A DNA stretch of 64,000 nucleotides from NCBI RefSeq assembly GCF_033958435.1, contig NC_134138.1, forward strand, positions 177,862,798 to 177,926,797. The letters run 5' to 3'. Origin of the DNA: Carettochelys insculpta. Its lineage: Eukaryota; Chordata; Testudines; Carettochelyidae. Positions within the stretch are counted from its first letter, which is position 1, and every line of letters starts with the position of its first letter. The notes beneath the pieces are model-generated. The model ran no database searches. It was not told the origin of the DNA and saw only the letters and a program-made list of their open reading frames with translations. Shown piece after piece: positions 44,941 to 56,420 of this stretch. The translations under genes and the position numbers were made by a program.

Positions 44941-46919
44941 ATACAATTCAAATGAGCTCCTCAACTTATTTGGTAACCCTGATTCAAATGAACTGCTTCT
45001 TATAGGTGTAGACTACAAATATATTCCAATTACATCTCTGATATAACTTCTTTAGCTCCAAGCAGCTGCAGACAATTTATGCCACATTTTTCCTCTTGCC
45101 AAATAGGTGAAGATGACTGAAATCCCTTAAAAACAAAACTATATGCTGAAGCATTTTCAGAAACCTTTCACACCCTAAAAAAGCCACTAATTATAACAGC
45201 CCCTGTTTAATATTTGAGGGGTTATAGATTATTCAACGAATCTATAGACAAGTATGTCCAACTTTGTTTCTTTTATTAATATGCTTTAATGGTGATTAAT
45301 TGTCCAATTTCTCGGCATTCTCTTTAATTATGTCCTAAAAATCCTGATGTGAAATGGCATGCCAAAAACTTGGTCATCTAAATCCTCAGTAAGAAAGAAT
45401 AAATGGCTGAATAGCAATTATGTATCAAAGTGACCTTATTTTTTGATTTCCACACATTTTGGCCCAAGACTTCAATTTCTATCAATCTTCTCAAATTTCT
45501 AAAAAAATGTGTGGTACAAACTTTTGCAGTACAAATAAGAAATATGGGTAATATACTAACATAAGCTTGGACATAAATGTTAGTAAAAATAGGAGTATTT
45601 TACCTAAAAAGTGTAGCTTTCACCTGTCAACTCTGAGAAGCTGAGCAAAACAAAATAAAACAAAAACTCAAAGTCTGCAGAAATGGTTTAATCCAATATA
45701 TAAAAGTTTTGTTAGAATGCAGAGTTTACAAAAGCCTCCAAAGTGAAAACTGACACTTTTCTGTACATGTTATATGATACATGTGCTAAATATTTGATGA
45801 TTATTAAACCCACTTTAAAGAATAACATGAGATCAACCCCAGACTATGGTCAAGTTGCTGTATGTGATTGAAGCATAACTAAAGCCTAGATCCCCCACTG
45901 GACAGCACGTGAAGAGAGTGTTTTCCCTGTTCAATGGCTCACCAATTTCAGTGCCAGAGCCTGGATTGGAATTCCAACTTCTGAGTTCATGTCACTTGCT
46001 TAGATTCTCATACCACACTTCCCTCATTATGTAATGAGCTGAAAATATCTGTGTTGAAGTATCACTGTATAATCCAACAGCAAAATTCATGCCACCATTT
46101 TTTGGCTGAAGGACATTCACTGGAAAGAACACCAACATTTATGGAGCTACATTTTATTTCTCTACAGTAACAAGTAATTATGCAATTACCTTGCCAATTA
46201 AATTACCTAAATGCCCAGAATATAATAGCATTCATTAATTACTAAAATTGCACCTGCAAATAGTGTTTCACAAATATGGCTGTGAAACATTTATTCTGTT
46301 ATTCTGTAATGGATATTTAATAATTTAATTTCATTACTAATACATCATGGTATATTATAAGTAGCTTTACAAAATTCTACTTAATTGTTACTCTTCTTTT
46401 TTTTGGACAGGCATGTAAAATATCGTTAGCTGTGTTTTTTTTTCTTAACTATCCATCTCCAAGCTAAAAGGCTGGCAAATGAGTTTTCCTAGTGGGACAA
46501 AAAATTTCCCAGATCATTTTGGGAAAACTGATTGCAAATAATTTAAGTACTGGGTACAATTTTCCAGTGTTCATTGGTATAAAAAGTAGAATTCTCTCTC
46601 TTTTAACTGTCTGGTTTACACCAAGTTGAAAACAACTATCTATAATTCAATTCACAACACCATCTGCAGGCTAAACTAAAAGAAAGATAACAATCTGGAA
46701 TTAGTGGAGCCACTCAAGGAAGCTTCATCTAACTCTTTGTGCAGTTACTGCTTTCAATTTCTTCCTTTATTCAAATAAAAGTAACCAAATTCTTTCAAAA
46801 GGATAAAGAGTTCAAAAGAAAGAAATCTGGTTTCAGGCATGAGTTACTACAGTTACTCCACTTGGGAAAGGGAGGCTGTGCTACAGGCTAAAGATGTCAA
46901 TATTATTCACTTTCACAAA
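44941..46919. other. Unassigned AT-rich DNA
   Basis: 45250-45420 and 46140-46380 are repeat-free by eye and rich in ATTA words; they could be conserved non-coding DNA but are unproven. No gene is supported. Confidence 0.35.
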
Positions 46920-47376
46920 AGGGCTATAAAAGCCGCAGAGTGTCAAGATTGTCAAGTGTATTCTGTCAACAGTAAGTCGACAGAACGTGGCACTTTTGTC
47001 CACAGCCATACCCCACTCACCTCAAGGAAGAACGCTGCTGTTGACAGAGATCTATCAACAAACTGCCGGTGGGGACTTCCAGTGGGGGGGTCTTCTCTCA
47101 CTAGAAAAGGTCTGCAGGGCTCTGTGCAGGTGCCCCAGCCGACACCTGTCCACAGCAAGCAGCGCTCTATGGTTCCTGCCTCCAGCCATTCTTAAAGCTG
47201 CAGGGAGCCTGGGAAGGCCCATGGCACAAAGCTGAGAGCATGCAAGCAGCAGAGCAACATGCTGCTGCAGCCATCTCCCTCAGAACCACACTGTCTGTCC
47301 AGCTGCGATGGCAGAGATTTCCTGAGACTGCCGTGGGCCCCCAAGGGACTAGTCTGAGGGGTCCCAAGAACCTCCC

Positions 47377-48470
47377 TTGGGCAGCAAGCAATGGGCACCC
47401 TCCTGGACTGTGGCTGAGGTCCAGGCCCTTCCAGACTTGTTGTGGGAGGAGACCCTCCAGGACCCCAAGGCCAAGTGGCAGAAAACTGTGATATGTTGTA
47501 GGATGGCCACTCCCCTGGTCAAAAGGGGGGCACTGCCCCACCTGCACCATGGAACAGGTTCATGCAAAAGTCAAGGAGCTGAGGCAGAACTATGTCTGTG
47601 CTCAGGTTGCTCCTGATGCTTCAGGGCAGGACTTGCCACCCGCCCCTATCACAGGGAGCTCAGTGCCATCCTGGAGAAGGGGGAACATCCCTGCCATGTC
47701 TGAACATTGACAAAGTACTTGAGGCCCCACCACCATGGTGGTGCCCCACTCCCACCTGCAGGCTGGTGGGGAAGAGGAGGAGGAGGCACCACCCAGCCCC
47801 AATTCCCACCAGAGCCACAGCCAGATTCTGAGGCCAGCAGCCTCATCCTAGTGCTGAACCAGGTTCCTGGCAGTCAGGCCACATCTCAGGCATCCACGGA
47901 GCTGGGAAAAAATCCCTCCAGTACACCATGCATTTCACACCCCAGGTGTGGGAGAGGGGTGCAGATGGGGAGTGCTGCAAGCAGCACACTCCCCATGCCC
48001 GCTAGCTTATCATACAGAGGGGGATTGCTGTGGTCAGCATGGTTCTGGAGGCACTGTGGAGCCCCCATCCAGCAGGCCCCAGTGTACAGGTCACACATGG
48101 CTCTGCTCCCAGGACTTCCCTGTACCTTGGCTGGGGGGTTGTTGATTGGTGATCATGGTGAGGGGCACAGCTTCAGGGTCTGTGTTGCAGGAATGACTCT
48201 CTCCCTCTCTCCTCCTTGTCTTCCTTACAGCTGGACCTAACTTTCCAAAGGCCAAGCCACCTGCACCACACCACCAGGCTGAGCCCACAGCGAGAGAGGA
48301 TGCTGGAGGGTCTATAAGGACCTCTCTGGAACTACAATGCCACCCTGTGGACCACAATGCAAATCAGAGTGGTGGCTGAAGGCCGAAACAATGGCTGACA
48401 TGATGGCCCAGCTGCTTGCGACTGCCCCTCCACCATCCCCACAACGCTACCCTGACAGCTCTCCCACAAT
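47377..48470 (+). pseudogene. Myb/SANT-like DNA-binding protein of Harbinger element (broken)
   Basis: In known Harbinger elements the partner protein with a Myb/trihelix-like domain helps the transposase bind the ends and enter the nucleus. Here the frame from 47377 reads SWTVAEVQALPDLLWEE and continues to CRMATPLVKRG, the first helices. A frameshift near the G-run at 47525-47530 moves the third helix into another frame (CTMEQVHAKVKELRQNYV, ATG at 47549). An acidic EEEEE stretch follows at about 47770, then an S/Q-rich linker. A pyrimidine tract ending in CTTACAG at about 48232 could be a splice acceptor before a segment with LSPQRERMLEG, resembling the C-terminal part. Later stops confirm decay. 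The domain identity is fairly sure; the exon structure is inference. Confidence 0.65.
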
Positions 48471-48831
48471 GCATCCTGGATCTGCTGCAAAAGGTGCTGG
48501 CCAGGGAAACCTCCCCTGCTTCCCCTTCCCCCCATGCTCACCCAGACCTTGCTGCAGCCCCTGCTCCATCTACCCACTTTGACCCCACCACAGTCCCTTT
48601 CCACCTGCCCTTCCTGATCCTGCCCAACTCCCTACCCATACCTCCCCCACTCGGCCTGCATCCTGGCCCAGTTGAGGCTGGCATTGAACAGTTTCTGGCT
48701 GGGGTCCTGCTGGCCGGTATGAGGTTTCATGAGGCAGGGTAAGCTGTATCCCCCAACCCTGCTTCCTGATGGTCCCCCTTGGGCAGGACATACCCCCCCC
48801 CCGATATACAGGGACAGAATTTGGAGAGTGC

Positions 48832-49100
48832 CTTACCTCCATGAGGAGGGCCCTCGTGGTGCACTTCCCCATGATGAACTCTTTGCCCACTGAGTGGTAG
48901 CTGTTGGTGGTGGTGAGCTTCTAGACTGTAACCCACTTCTGCACAGGGATGGCAAGCTATAGCCAGGTGTCCTGTCTTTGAAAGGTGAGGGCAAGCCAGG
49001 TACAGAGCTCCACGAAGGAGGCCTTCCACATTCCAAATTTCTGGAGCCACTACTGGGCATCCCACTACCTCATGACCTGTCAATCTCATTAGTCAGAAAT
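48832..49100 (-). pseudogene. HARBI1-like transposase N-terminal fragment
   Basis: Read on the minus strand, 48984-49051 encodes WLQKFGMWKASFVELCTWL. It is followed, after frame changes, by LAIPVQKW-like sequence and YHSVGKEFIMGKCTTRALLMEV (to about 48832), of which VGKEFIMGKCTTRALLMEV is in one frame. This corresponds to the N-terminal helix-turn-helix region of Harbinger transposases (WLxxFRMxKxxF, then SYRSVGxxFGVGxSTV). The DDE nuclease domain that should follow is absent; the sequence runs instead into the 3' part of the Myb-like frame, suggesting an internal deletion. Confidence 0.6.
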
Positions 49101-49752
49101 GGTGTGGTGCCTCCAGAGCTGCCTGTGCACTGGTGGGGGAGAGGGTGTAGGTGTGATTGTTCTGCATCCATGGCTAGATCCTCATGGTATCAGGCTCATC
49201 CTCCACGAGGAAGAGGAGGACAGCCATCAGGAGTTTCAGAAGCTGCTGCAGCAGCATCTCTTTTCGGGCCAGTGCAAGCCTGGGCGCAGCTCCAAAAGCA
49301 TGACTCCACAGAGTCAGCTGTGCTGCCCACAAAGCCCTACTCTAGCTGTGCTATCTCCTGAGGAGGTTAGGCATGCCCACAGCAGAGTCAGAAAATGGGT
49401 GTTATGGGGGGTTCCTTTAAGGGCATATTTTGCCTAGGCTCCCACAAGGAGCTGGTGACCTGCGACCCTGTCTGCTGTGGTTGCAGGTGGCCATTTTGCT
49501 GGTAGAGTAGCCAGGCAGTCTGGCCATTCTCTGTCAACAGAGTGAATCATTTTTTCAATCTGTCTCAAGGTCTGACAGTGATCTGTCAACAGAAGTTTTG
49601 TTGCAAGATTTCTTCCGACACAAACATCTCCTGACAAAGCCCTGCAGTCTAGACGTAGCCAAGGAGAGACAATCACACTTCTTACTATAACCATCACTTC
49701 TTGCCACAGCAGGAAAGATAATGGCACATGTCATGATCAGTTAGCTGACTTA

Positions 49753-50570
49753 CTCTTTGCATTCTCAGACATTCTGAGGAAATGGCGTAGGAAGAATCAG
49801 GACCCATATGAATTTATTGCCATTTTTTTTTTGGCTACGCAAATTAAGATGGTCTGTGAACAGTCCTTCACAAATACAGCTGCCCTAATAAGTTTGTCAA
49901 CGTTATTAAAAACATTTCACGCTGGAATGCAAGTTCCTGTCCTTGACCATGGCTGCTTCTTAGCTCCCTTTGTTGTCACCAACACAGTAAAACAAGGCTG
50001 TGTTACAACATTATTTAGCATCTGGTTTCAGCTATTCTGATAAAAACCACTGAAAGACGTTGATTATACACACTATTCTATGGATGGAAGTGTGCTGAAT
50101 TTTCACTGTGTGTGTGCCAAGACAAAAAAGTTAAGGTAACAATTATTTGTGAATTACTGTTGACTGAAGATTGTGCTTTATTGGCCAATGACCTCAGGGA
50201 CATTCAATTGCTGAATGACTGCTTTGTGCATACAACAAAAAAAGTATTTTGGTTTAATGTTCAGCCTAATAACTGTAATTACTCTAGTTGTGTCCATTGA
50301 TGATGTACCACTCACGGATGATGTACCACTCAAGGTCGCTGGCAAATTTTGCTATATAGACCATCTCATTTTACAAAATATAATTGACTGTGATATTGCA
50401 AACTGGATTGGTGCAGCCAACAATGCTTTCAGAGAACCCCAGGATTGTCTCTGGAATAAACAGGCTGCCAGATTGCAAAAACAAAAAAGTAAATTTATCT
50501 TTACCTTTCAGTCATTATCAGCACATTGCTCTGCACCTCTGATCTGTAGAACACTTATTGATATCACATA
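49753..50570 (+). pseudogene. RTE-like LINE reverse transcriptase fragment (broken)
   Basis: The frame ending at 50040 holds FSDILRKWRRKNQDPYEFIA, GMQVPVLDHG and TNTVKQGCVTTLFSIW, matching the RTE-type order (GMxARVxxNG, VKQGCVLAPTLF). A later piece has CVCAKTKK and LLTEDCALLAND, where the family has LFADDCAL, so the first catalytic aspartate is gone. The 50215-50571 frame has VAGKFCYIDHLIL (family: FxYLGSTLS) and ANWIGAANNAFREPQDCLW. Several stops and frame changes separate these pieces. It belongs to the same broad LINE type as the nested element at 18.3-18.8 kb. It begins about 90 bp after the Harbinger end. Confidence 0.7.
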
Positions 50571-51534
50571 AAATGCTTTGACAAATTCCACTTCCAATGT
50601 TGATGACTGGTAATGGGAATTAAATTGAAAGATTTGGTTCTAAACACTACGGTCCCTGAGCACTGCAACCTCAGAGGCATTGAAAATTTAGGTGATGACA
50701 TGTGGTCTCTGTGTCTCAAAACAGAACATCAAAGGCCATCTTAAACAGACAATTGCAGACTGGAACATATTTGTAGACCAAGTAAACATTATGAAGGTAC
50801 TCTCAAGGCCAAACTTGACCTCAACACTTAAGAGCCTGTGATACAATCTGATGGTGGTAGCTCTGATGTCTTGGATGGAAAGACTTAAAGGTTGCTATGA
50901 TCCAAGAGACATTTATGACATTAACCTAAAAGCAGCACACAATCATCTACAATTGTCTTCACCTGGGGCACTTGCCCTGGGGTCTTCAGGCTCATTTCAG
51001 AATATCTCAATAAGTGACTATTGTTCTATCAAATTTGATAAGAGACACCATCATGACTTATATATACAGTTGTTAGAACTGGTCAATATAAGAAGCCATT
51101 TCAGTATAAAATTAATATTAATAAGAAATTAATCATCTGACAATACTTAACTTCTTTGCCAAACTTAGAAAGACAAGAGTCACCTTTCCAAGATGTTTAA
51201 GATGAAAATAAGTTATTTAATGAGTATTCCATTTATTATAATAGGTATTCAAGTTAAGACTGTTTTTAAGAATGATCCAATTGTAAGAACGCTATTTTAA
51301 GAATTGAAAAGCCTCTATACATGAGGAAGGCATTTTCAGACTCATTTCAAGCAGAATTTAAACTCAAAGTTTGATGGAATATAGGGGATACCTCAGAAAA
51401 CAGTGAATAAATGAAAGTCTTAAACTCTAAAATTAAAAGATGATGAGAGAATCCCACGGCAAGAAAAAAATAGAACTCTGACACACATATGCTAGCGCAC
51501 ATTGCATGTTGACAGCTAAAAGATGCTTTTAAGA
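50571..51534. other. Unassigned DNA downstream of the RTE-like fragment
   Basis: It may hold further decayed LINE sequence, since the 93-codon plus frame at 50851-51132 follows in the same strand, but I recognise no motif in it. Confidence 0.3.
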
Positions 51535-51680
51535 CTACATTTACACTAGGCAAAGTAAACTGACTGCAGATATGCAATTCTAGCTATGGCAACTGTATAG
51601 CTAGAATCGAGCTATCTGAATTCAGCTTACTTGGCTGCCCTGCTGGACAAATAAGGAGTATGGGGTCAACTGCCATGAAA
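51535..51680. mobile_element. MITE fragment, TAGCTAGAATCGA family
   Basis: Begins ACTACATTTACACTAGGC and shares TTCTAGCTATGGCAACTGT, TAGCTAGAATCGA and GGAGTATGGGGTCAACTGCC with 34120-34310. Confidence 0.5.
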
Positions 51681-52470
51681 AAATAGCCCCAGCATAGAGT
51701 GATGGCTTCTTCCCTGCACAGGATATAGCAGAAGAGGCTGTGATTTTTTTTCAGCACTGGCACCAGCACCCATCCCCCACCCCCACCCCCACTCCATATA
51801 GCTGCTAGGCTGTGGGGGGTCATGGTTGTAGGCGGGGTGTAGAAACTTCTTTTCTGTGGTTCACATTTGTATAGGGGCAGCTCCCCCTCCCCCTCCACCT
51901 CCCCTCCCCCACAGGCACCATGCAGTTGTGGGTCTATCCCCCCACATCATGTGGCTAGCTCCCGACCCAATAAAAGTGTTTGCCTGTGGTGTGCCGCAGA
52001 CCATGCTTCCAGACAGCCCCACGTCCTGGCTTGCATGGTGAAGGCCCCAAAAGTGGGAAAGATTTTCAGCATTTGGATGTCACTTGGGGGGCGGGGGAAG
52101 ATTCCCGCCCCCCATGGAAAAGATTTTTGAGGGCTGGTTGCCACTACGGGGGAAAGTCTGGTTCCTGCAATATGCTAAGAGGAGCCCTTCTGTGGCTGGA
52201 TGGCTCCTCATAGGTAACACGAGATGGGGAGCTTGGTCTTTTCTATGTTTTTGGTGGGGCAGCATACAGTTGGGTGAAGTAGTAGAAAGCCCCCGAAGGG
52301 ACCATATCAACTGGTCCTTCAGCTACAACCCCCACCCATCAATGCTGGCCCCCACAGACAATAATACTCAGGGTTGGGCTCCCTGCCAGAGAAAGCCCTG
52401 GAAGAGAGCTGTCCCCTGAAGGGACCATGTCAGCTGGTCCCTCAGCTTCCACCCCCACCCTATAAAGTGA
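51681..52470. repeat. GC-rich unassigned segment with an internal 122-bp repeat offset
   Basis: GAAGGGACCATATCAACTGG (52295) and GAAGGGACCATGTCAGCTGG (52418) start two related blocks about 122 bp apart, each continuing into CACCCCCACC-like sequence. C-rich tracts occur at 51765-51795 and 51885-51910. The identity is unknown; it may be the body of the element that begins at 51535. Confidence 0.35.
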
Positions 52471-54489
52471 ACCATTATACCAAAGCAAACTTTGTTAAGT
52501 TGGATCCCTTTCAAGAAAGCACTTTTTGCTTCCAGTGAACTGAATTGGTTCCATTATTATTTGCAGTTAATCAGTGAATCTACAGTACATGATTTTAAAC
52601 TGGATTAACAATCCACAGCTTGCTTTCAACCTGTAACTCTCGGAGAAACCAAAATGTGTTGAAATGAGCACCCTTGCTTTTCCTCAAAAGTGTTAATAAA
52701 TGACAGAGGGATATGACAAGCTGTAATCTGTTCCTGTAACATTTTCAGAGATGATGTTTCATTTGCGTTTTGTAAATTCTGCGATAATTCAGTATTAAAA
52801 GCAGGAGGCTGCAGTTAATTTGGCAATCTTTGTTGATGTTTTCTTTCCAATCTTCATTTCTTTTGGCAAATTCCTTATCAAATGTCTTCCTGAAGACAGG
52901 ACATGCCATACTGTCGTTTCAAGGGGGCAAAAGTAGCTAAGGGACCAGTTGATAGGCATAGTCACCTGGGTGATCCCAGAGCACATACATATTGTGATTC
53001 CCTACTTTTCCTTCTTTCTCTCTGGAAAAATGGTTGTTTGTTTTCCACGGGAGGGGAACGATGACAATGCAACGTGCGAAGGTGACATTACATGCCCACA
53101 ACCACTTGTGGGACATTTTTTCCATACTGCACCAGAGGGGGGAAAAAAAACCTTCAATGCTATGGGGCTGAGGGAACTGTGTATTAAGTTCCTACAATGC
53201 ACAGCTGCAACAGTCAATCTTTAGCAACTTAGTGTGGCAGCACTAACTCAACTTTATGGGGACTTCATGGGGAGGTGAGGATACTCCACTTTGAATTGAG
53301 TAAAACCCAGTGTTACCAAATCAAATTTAATAAAATCAAATTTATTTTGTAGTGTAGATGTCAGACAAATCCATGAAGGTACTGAGACAATGAAAGGATG
53401 CCAACAGCTGATATTTGACTGTAACCCAGCTCTAGAAGAGGTTTATTCTTACTCCTTTAGTGAAGTTTATGGGAAGAGAGAGAGATAAAATATACAAAAT
53501 TTGACTTGAGAAACCAAATCAACAAGACACTCTGCTCCTTTTTCTCTTAACTTCAACAAGTACAGCTCATCTTAGCCTTTCAGGGCTGCACCACAACAGC
53601 AACAAATTGACTCCAGGAAGAACAATGAAGTAATAATTTTCCAGTTCAGATTTGTTTCTGCAACATTCACGGAGACTACAACATGAATTGACAATCTGGA
53701 GTTTGCTAGAGCACTGTCCAAGCAATTGGATTTACAATTTTCTTGTAACAATTTTAGTGGAATATTGAAATGCTCTTATAATTTAAGGCATTAACAACAT
53801 GTCTGGTTAAACAGCAAAATGTTTAGACTGTGTTTCCGGAGGAGACAAGTAAGTATTTAGTTTGGAATTTCAAATTCATAACATTCATTAATTTGTTCAT
53901 CTCAAGACCACACTTAGAATGACTGCACCACATTTAATGTGGGACAAATATTACCTGTGTTTGCCAAGAGAGGACAGCTGTGCTCCATAAATGGGGAGGA
54001 GGGAAGGGTATCAGCTTTGCAGCAGGGGTTGCCACCAGGCTGGGGGCTACTCAAGCTCAGGCATACTGGATAATTCAAGATAGTCTCATGAACTGAGGGA
54101 AGAGGATGTTTGAAGGGAAAATATCCCTGCAGTCATGTGGGCAAGCTGTGTGGGTCAATGGGATAGTCAGTGGTGCTGTGCAACAGGTGATAGTGAGGTG
54201 GGTTCCATAGCCCTGCAGGGCTTTCAAAGTGCATGAGGTCACACAGAACCCAGCTGTTCTTCTCCCATGAACACAGGGGATGGGATAAAATTGATTCCAG
54301 GGGTGAGTGTAATCTGTGACAGAGGTTGGGAAGATGCTTGGTGCAGATGTTATCCTGCCTGACACTGTATCAGTGGGTAGTAGTTGCAGGATGGCTGGGC
54401 CATGTGTCTTAACTTGTGGGTTTTTCCTCTGGGATTGGTTCCAAGGTCCAAGAGGACTCCAAGGACATACTGAATCATTTGTCGTACCC
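52471..54489. other. Unassigned DNA
   Basis: 53220-53360 contains GTAGTGTAGATGTC, a possible TCTACAC-type terminus. 54000-54489 is GC-richer with a 144-codon minus frame (54075-54509) of no recognised domain; it could be the 5' part of the following retrotransposon, but I cannot show it. Confidence 0.35.
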
Positions 54490-54575
54490 ACAAAATGGGC
54501 CTTACCCACAAAAGCTCATTATCTAATAATAAATTTTGTTTGTCTTTAAGGTGCTTAGGGACTGCTTGTTATGTG
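54490..54575 (+). mobile_element. Penelope-like repeat fragment
   Basis: CCACAAAAGCTCATTATCTAATAATAAATTTTG and GTCTTTAAGGTGCTTAGGGACTGC match the family body. The 3' end is missing, replaced by the following retrotransposon region. Confidence 0.45.
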
Positions 54576-54689
54576 ACAAGGCGGCTCTGTTAACAATGGG
54601 ATATACCCAGTTCTCTGGGTGTTCTGTGCACTCCTCCTCCATTGACAAAACTGCGTGTACAGTTTGCGCCTGCGCCCTGGGAGGTGCTA

Positions 54690-55770
54690 ATAGTGAAATG
54701 TAACAACATGTCTGCTTTCAGACTGCTGCTGGAGCTCCCTTTGGACTTTGAGCTTTTCTGAGGGACATTTTTTCTTCAACAAGACTCTGCCCGTGGCCTC
54801 TTTGGTACCCTGTTCAGCATATAAAAAAATCGTATGGTGGGGATGGGCAGAGGGACAGGCTGCATAGCTATGCCAAATCATGCATTATTTATGGGAGCTT
54901 TTGGTTTACACAATGAGTTAGATGAAGGTCCACCTGTTGGACACTTTTCAAGCCCTGGCTAAACAGTTGGGGGTACCCCTAGACGAAGGAAAAACAGAGG
55001 GCCCTTCTGCACCTAAGGCCCATAGCCCTACCTATGGACTATGCCGGATACCAGGGAAGGCATGTCACAGCTCCCTCCAGATAAGCTAAGTTGGGTCTGA
55101 TCAGGAGAGAAAAGGAGCTTAACGCTTCATGCTATAAGAACTTTGCCTCCAGGTTTGTTGCGTTGGGGCAGGCATTTTGTGCCCAGATGACAGCAGCAAC
55201 AACTGGCATAGCCAGGACACACATTACATATGAGCCACTAGGGAGATGAAGGAAGACATGAAAGCATAGAAATGTTTTTGTGCTGCTTTAATGGAGTATC
55301 ATTGTAGAGGGAGGAACAGCTGTTACATGGGGGTATAAAACTCCATTCAGATGATGCAGGGAGTACAGGTTTTGGGGTGTTTTTATCAAGACAAGTGATA
55401 TGTACAATAGTGGCCTGACACATGGATACACAGCTGGGTTGTGAGTGACATGCTTTCTTAGACTTTGCCCCCATTTTATTTTTGGTAGTTATTTGGGGAC
55501 TGGAGCTGGTGAATAAAAAGACATGCTTCTGGTTTGACAGCATGGCAGTGGTACAGGTTATCAATTGCCAAACTTTGAGAATACACAGAATTAAAGTTGG
55601 GGAGGGCATTTGTTTTACAAGGTTTGACCCTCAACACCTGTTTTTCTACTAAGCATTTGCCAGGCATGGATAATGGCATAGCAAATGCCTTGTCTCGTTT
55701 CCAGTTTGACAGATTTTATGAATTTGCACCAGGGGCAAGCAATGAACCCTAGCAGATGCCACTAGCTCTG
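54690..55770 (+). pseudogene. DIRS/Ngaro-like reverse transcriptase-RNase H (broken)
   Basis: Pieces in several plus-strand frames follow the order of a DIRS-type reverse transcriptase. They are: ELPLDFELF (about 54730), a decayed YLDD region near MPNHALFMGAFG (54870), then LLDTFQALAKQLGVPLDEG with KTEGP (54935-55010), and REMKEDMKA (55235). The RNase H part follows: FYQDK, WPDTWIHSWVVSD (about 55405), and HLPGMDN with GIANALSRFQ (about 55655-55710), the usual end of the RNase H region. Stops and frame changes are frequent, so it is dead. I see no tyrosine recombinase. Assignment to DIRS/Ngaro rests on the LGVPL..KTEGP block and is moderately sure; another retrotransposon class is possible. 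Confidence 0.55.
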
Positions 55771-56420
55771 TGGAACTTTGGAATATGATGCAGTTAATGG
55801 CATGGAGATTCTTGGCTCCAGGCACACAAGAAGGTTTTTTTTTTCTGTTTTGTTTTGTTTTTTAAATGAATTCTTTCAATTTAATGTGGCTGTTGCAATA
55901 CCCATTTGAGGACAACCCTCAATACCCAGTTAAGGACAAGGAGCTGGTACTCCTTGATGGTCTTGCAAGGGACAATGGGCAGGGCTGCTATGCAACAGAC
56001 CACTGGGAACCCACCTGGGTTGTGGGCATAGGAGACAGCTAAGCAAATTGCTTGTGCTAACTTGAAGCCAATGTCCAATGAAGGTAATCCATAGGGAAAG
56101 CATCCAGTGACTAGATAAATGGACTAATAAATTACTTAAAAAGCAGGTGGTAGATGAAGACAGAATGGCAGGAGGTGGGTTGGGCAGGCAGCAACCCCTC
56201 CCCCCTTCTAATAGCCCACCTTAACTGTCTATAGGGATGGATGGTAAGGTCCAAGCCATGGATTGGCAGGAAGCAGGGGACACCAGGATGGAAATGAAGG
56301 GAGGCTGGTGGGAGATCCAGGTAACTATCTGTATAAACTTGGATTTGCCTTTACTGCACATTTATTGTACAAAAGTCTAGGACTACCTGGCAGATAAAGT
56401 TACAGTCTGATTAAAATCCA
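55771..56420 (+). mobile_element. Probable non-coding 3' part of the DIRS-like element
   Basis: Follows the RNase H frame directly and includes AGCAGGGGACACCAGGATGG, AGGGAGGCTGGTGGGAGATCC and TAAACTTGGATTTGCC. This is a GC-richer block that I associate with the ends of this element type. Boundaries are uncertain. Confidence 0.4.

Larger units (their letters stand above)
46920..49660. mobile_element. Decayed PIF/Harbinger DNA transposon with coding remains (2.7 kb)
   Basis: The right end TCTAGACGTAGCC (to 49660) is clear. The left end near GGGCTATAAAAGCCGCAG is eroded and approximate. TGTCAACAG words lie in both subterminal regions (46966 and 49531-49592), linking it to the TGTTGACAGA MITEs. 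It carries two convergent coding remains: a Myb/SANT-like frame on + (47377-48470) and a HARBI1-like N-terminus on - (48832-49100). This two-gene layout, transposase plus Myb-like partner, is the hallmark of PIF/Harbinger elements. The catalytic DDE part of the transposase is missing, so the copy cannot move by itself. Confidence 0.75.

Noticed and set aside
47707..48240. 177-codon plus frame as an independent host gene
   Set aside because: It lies inside the Harbinger element and overlaps the linker of the Myb-like remnant; its length reflects the GC-rich element.
48210..48240. Pyrimidine tract plus CTTACAG as a host-gene splice acceptor
   Set aside because: It lies within the Harbinger element, where it would at most be the intron end of the element's own Myb-like gene.
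54075..54509. 144-codon minus frame as a gene
   Set aside because: No recognised domain. It is opposite in direction to the DIRS-like remains and may only reflect GC-richer composition.
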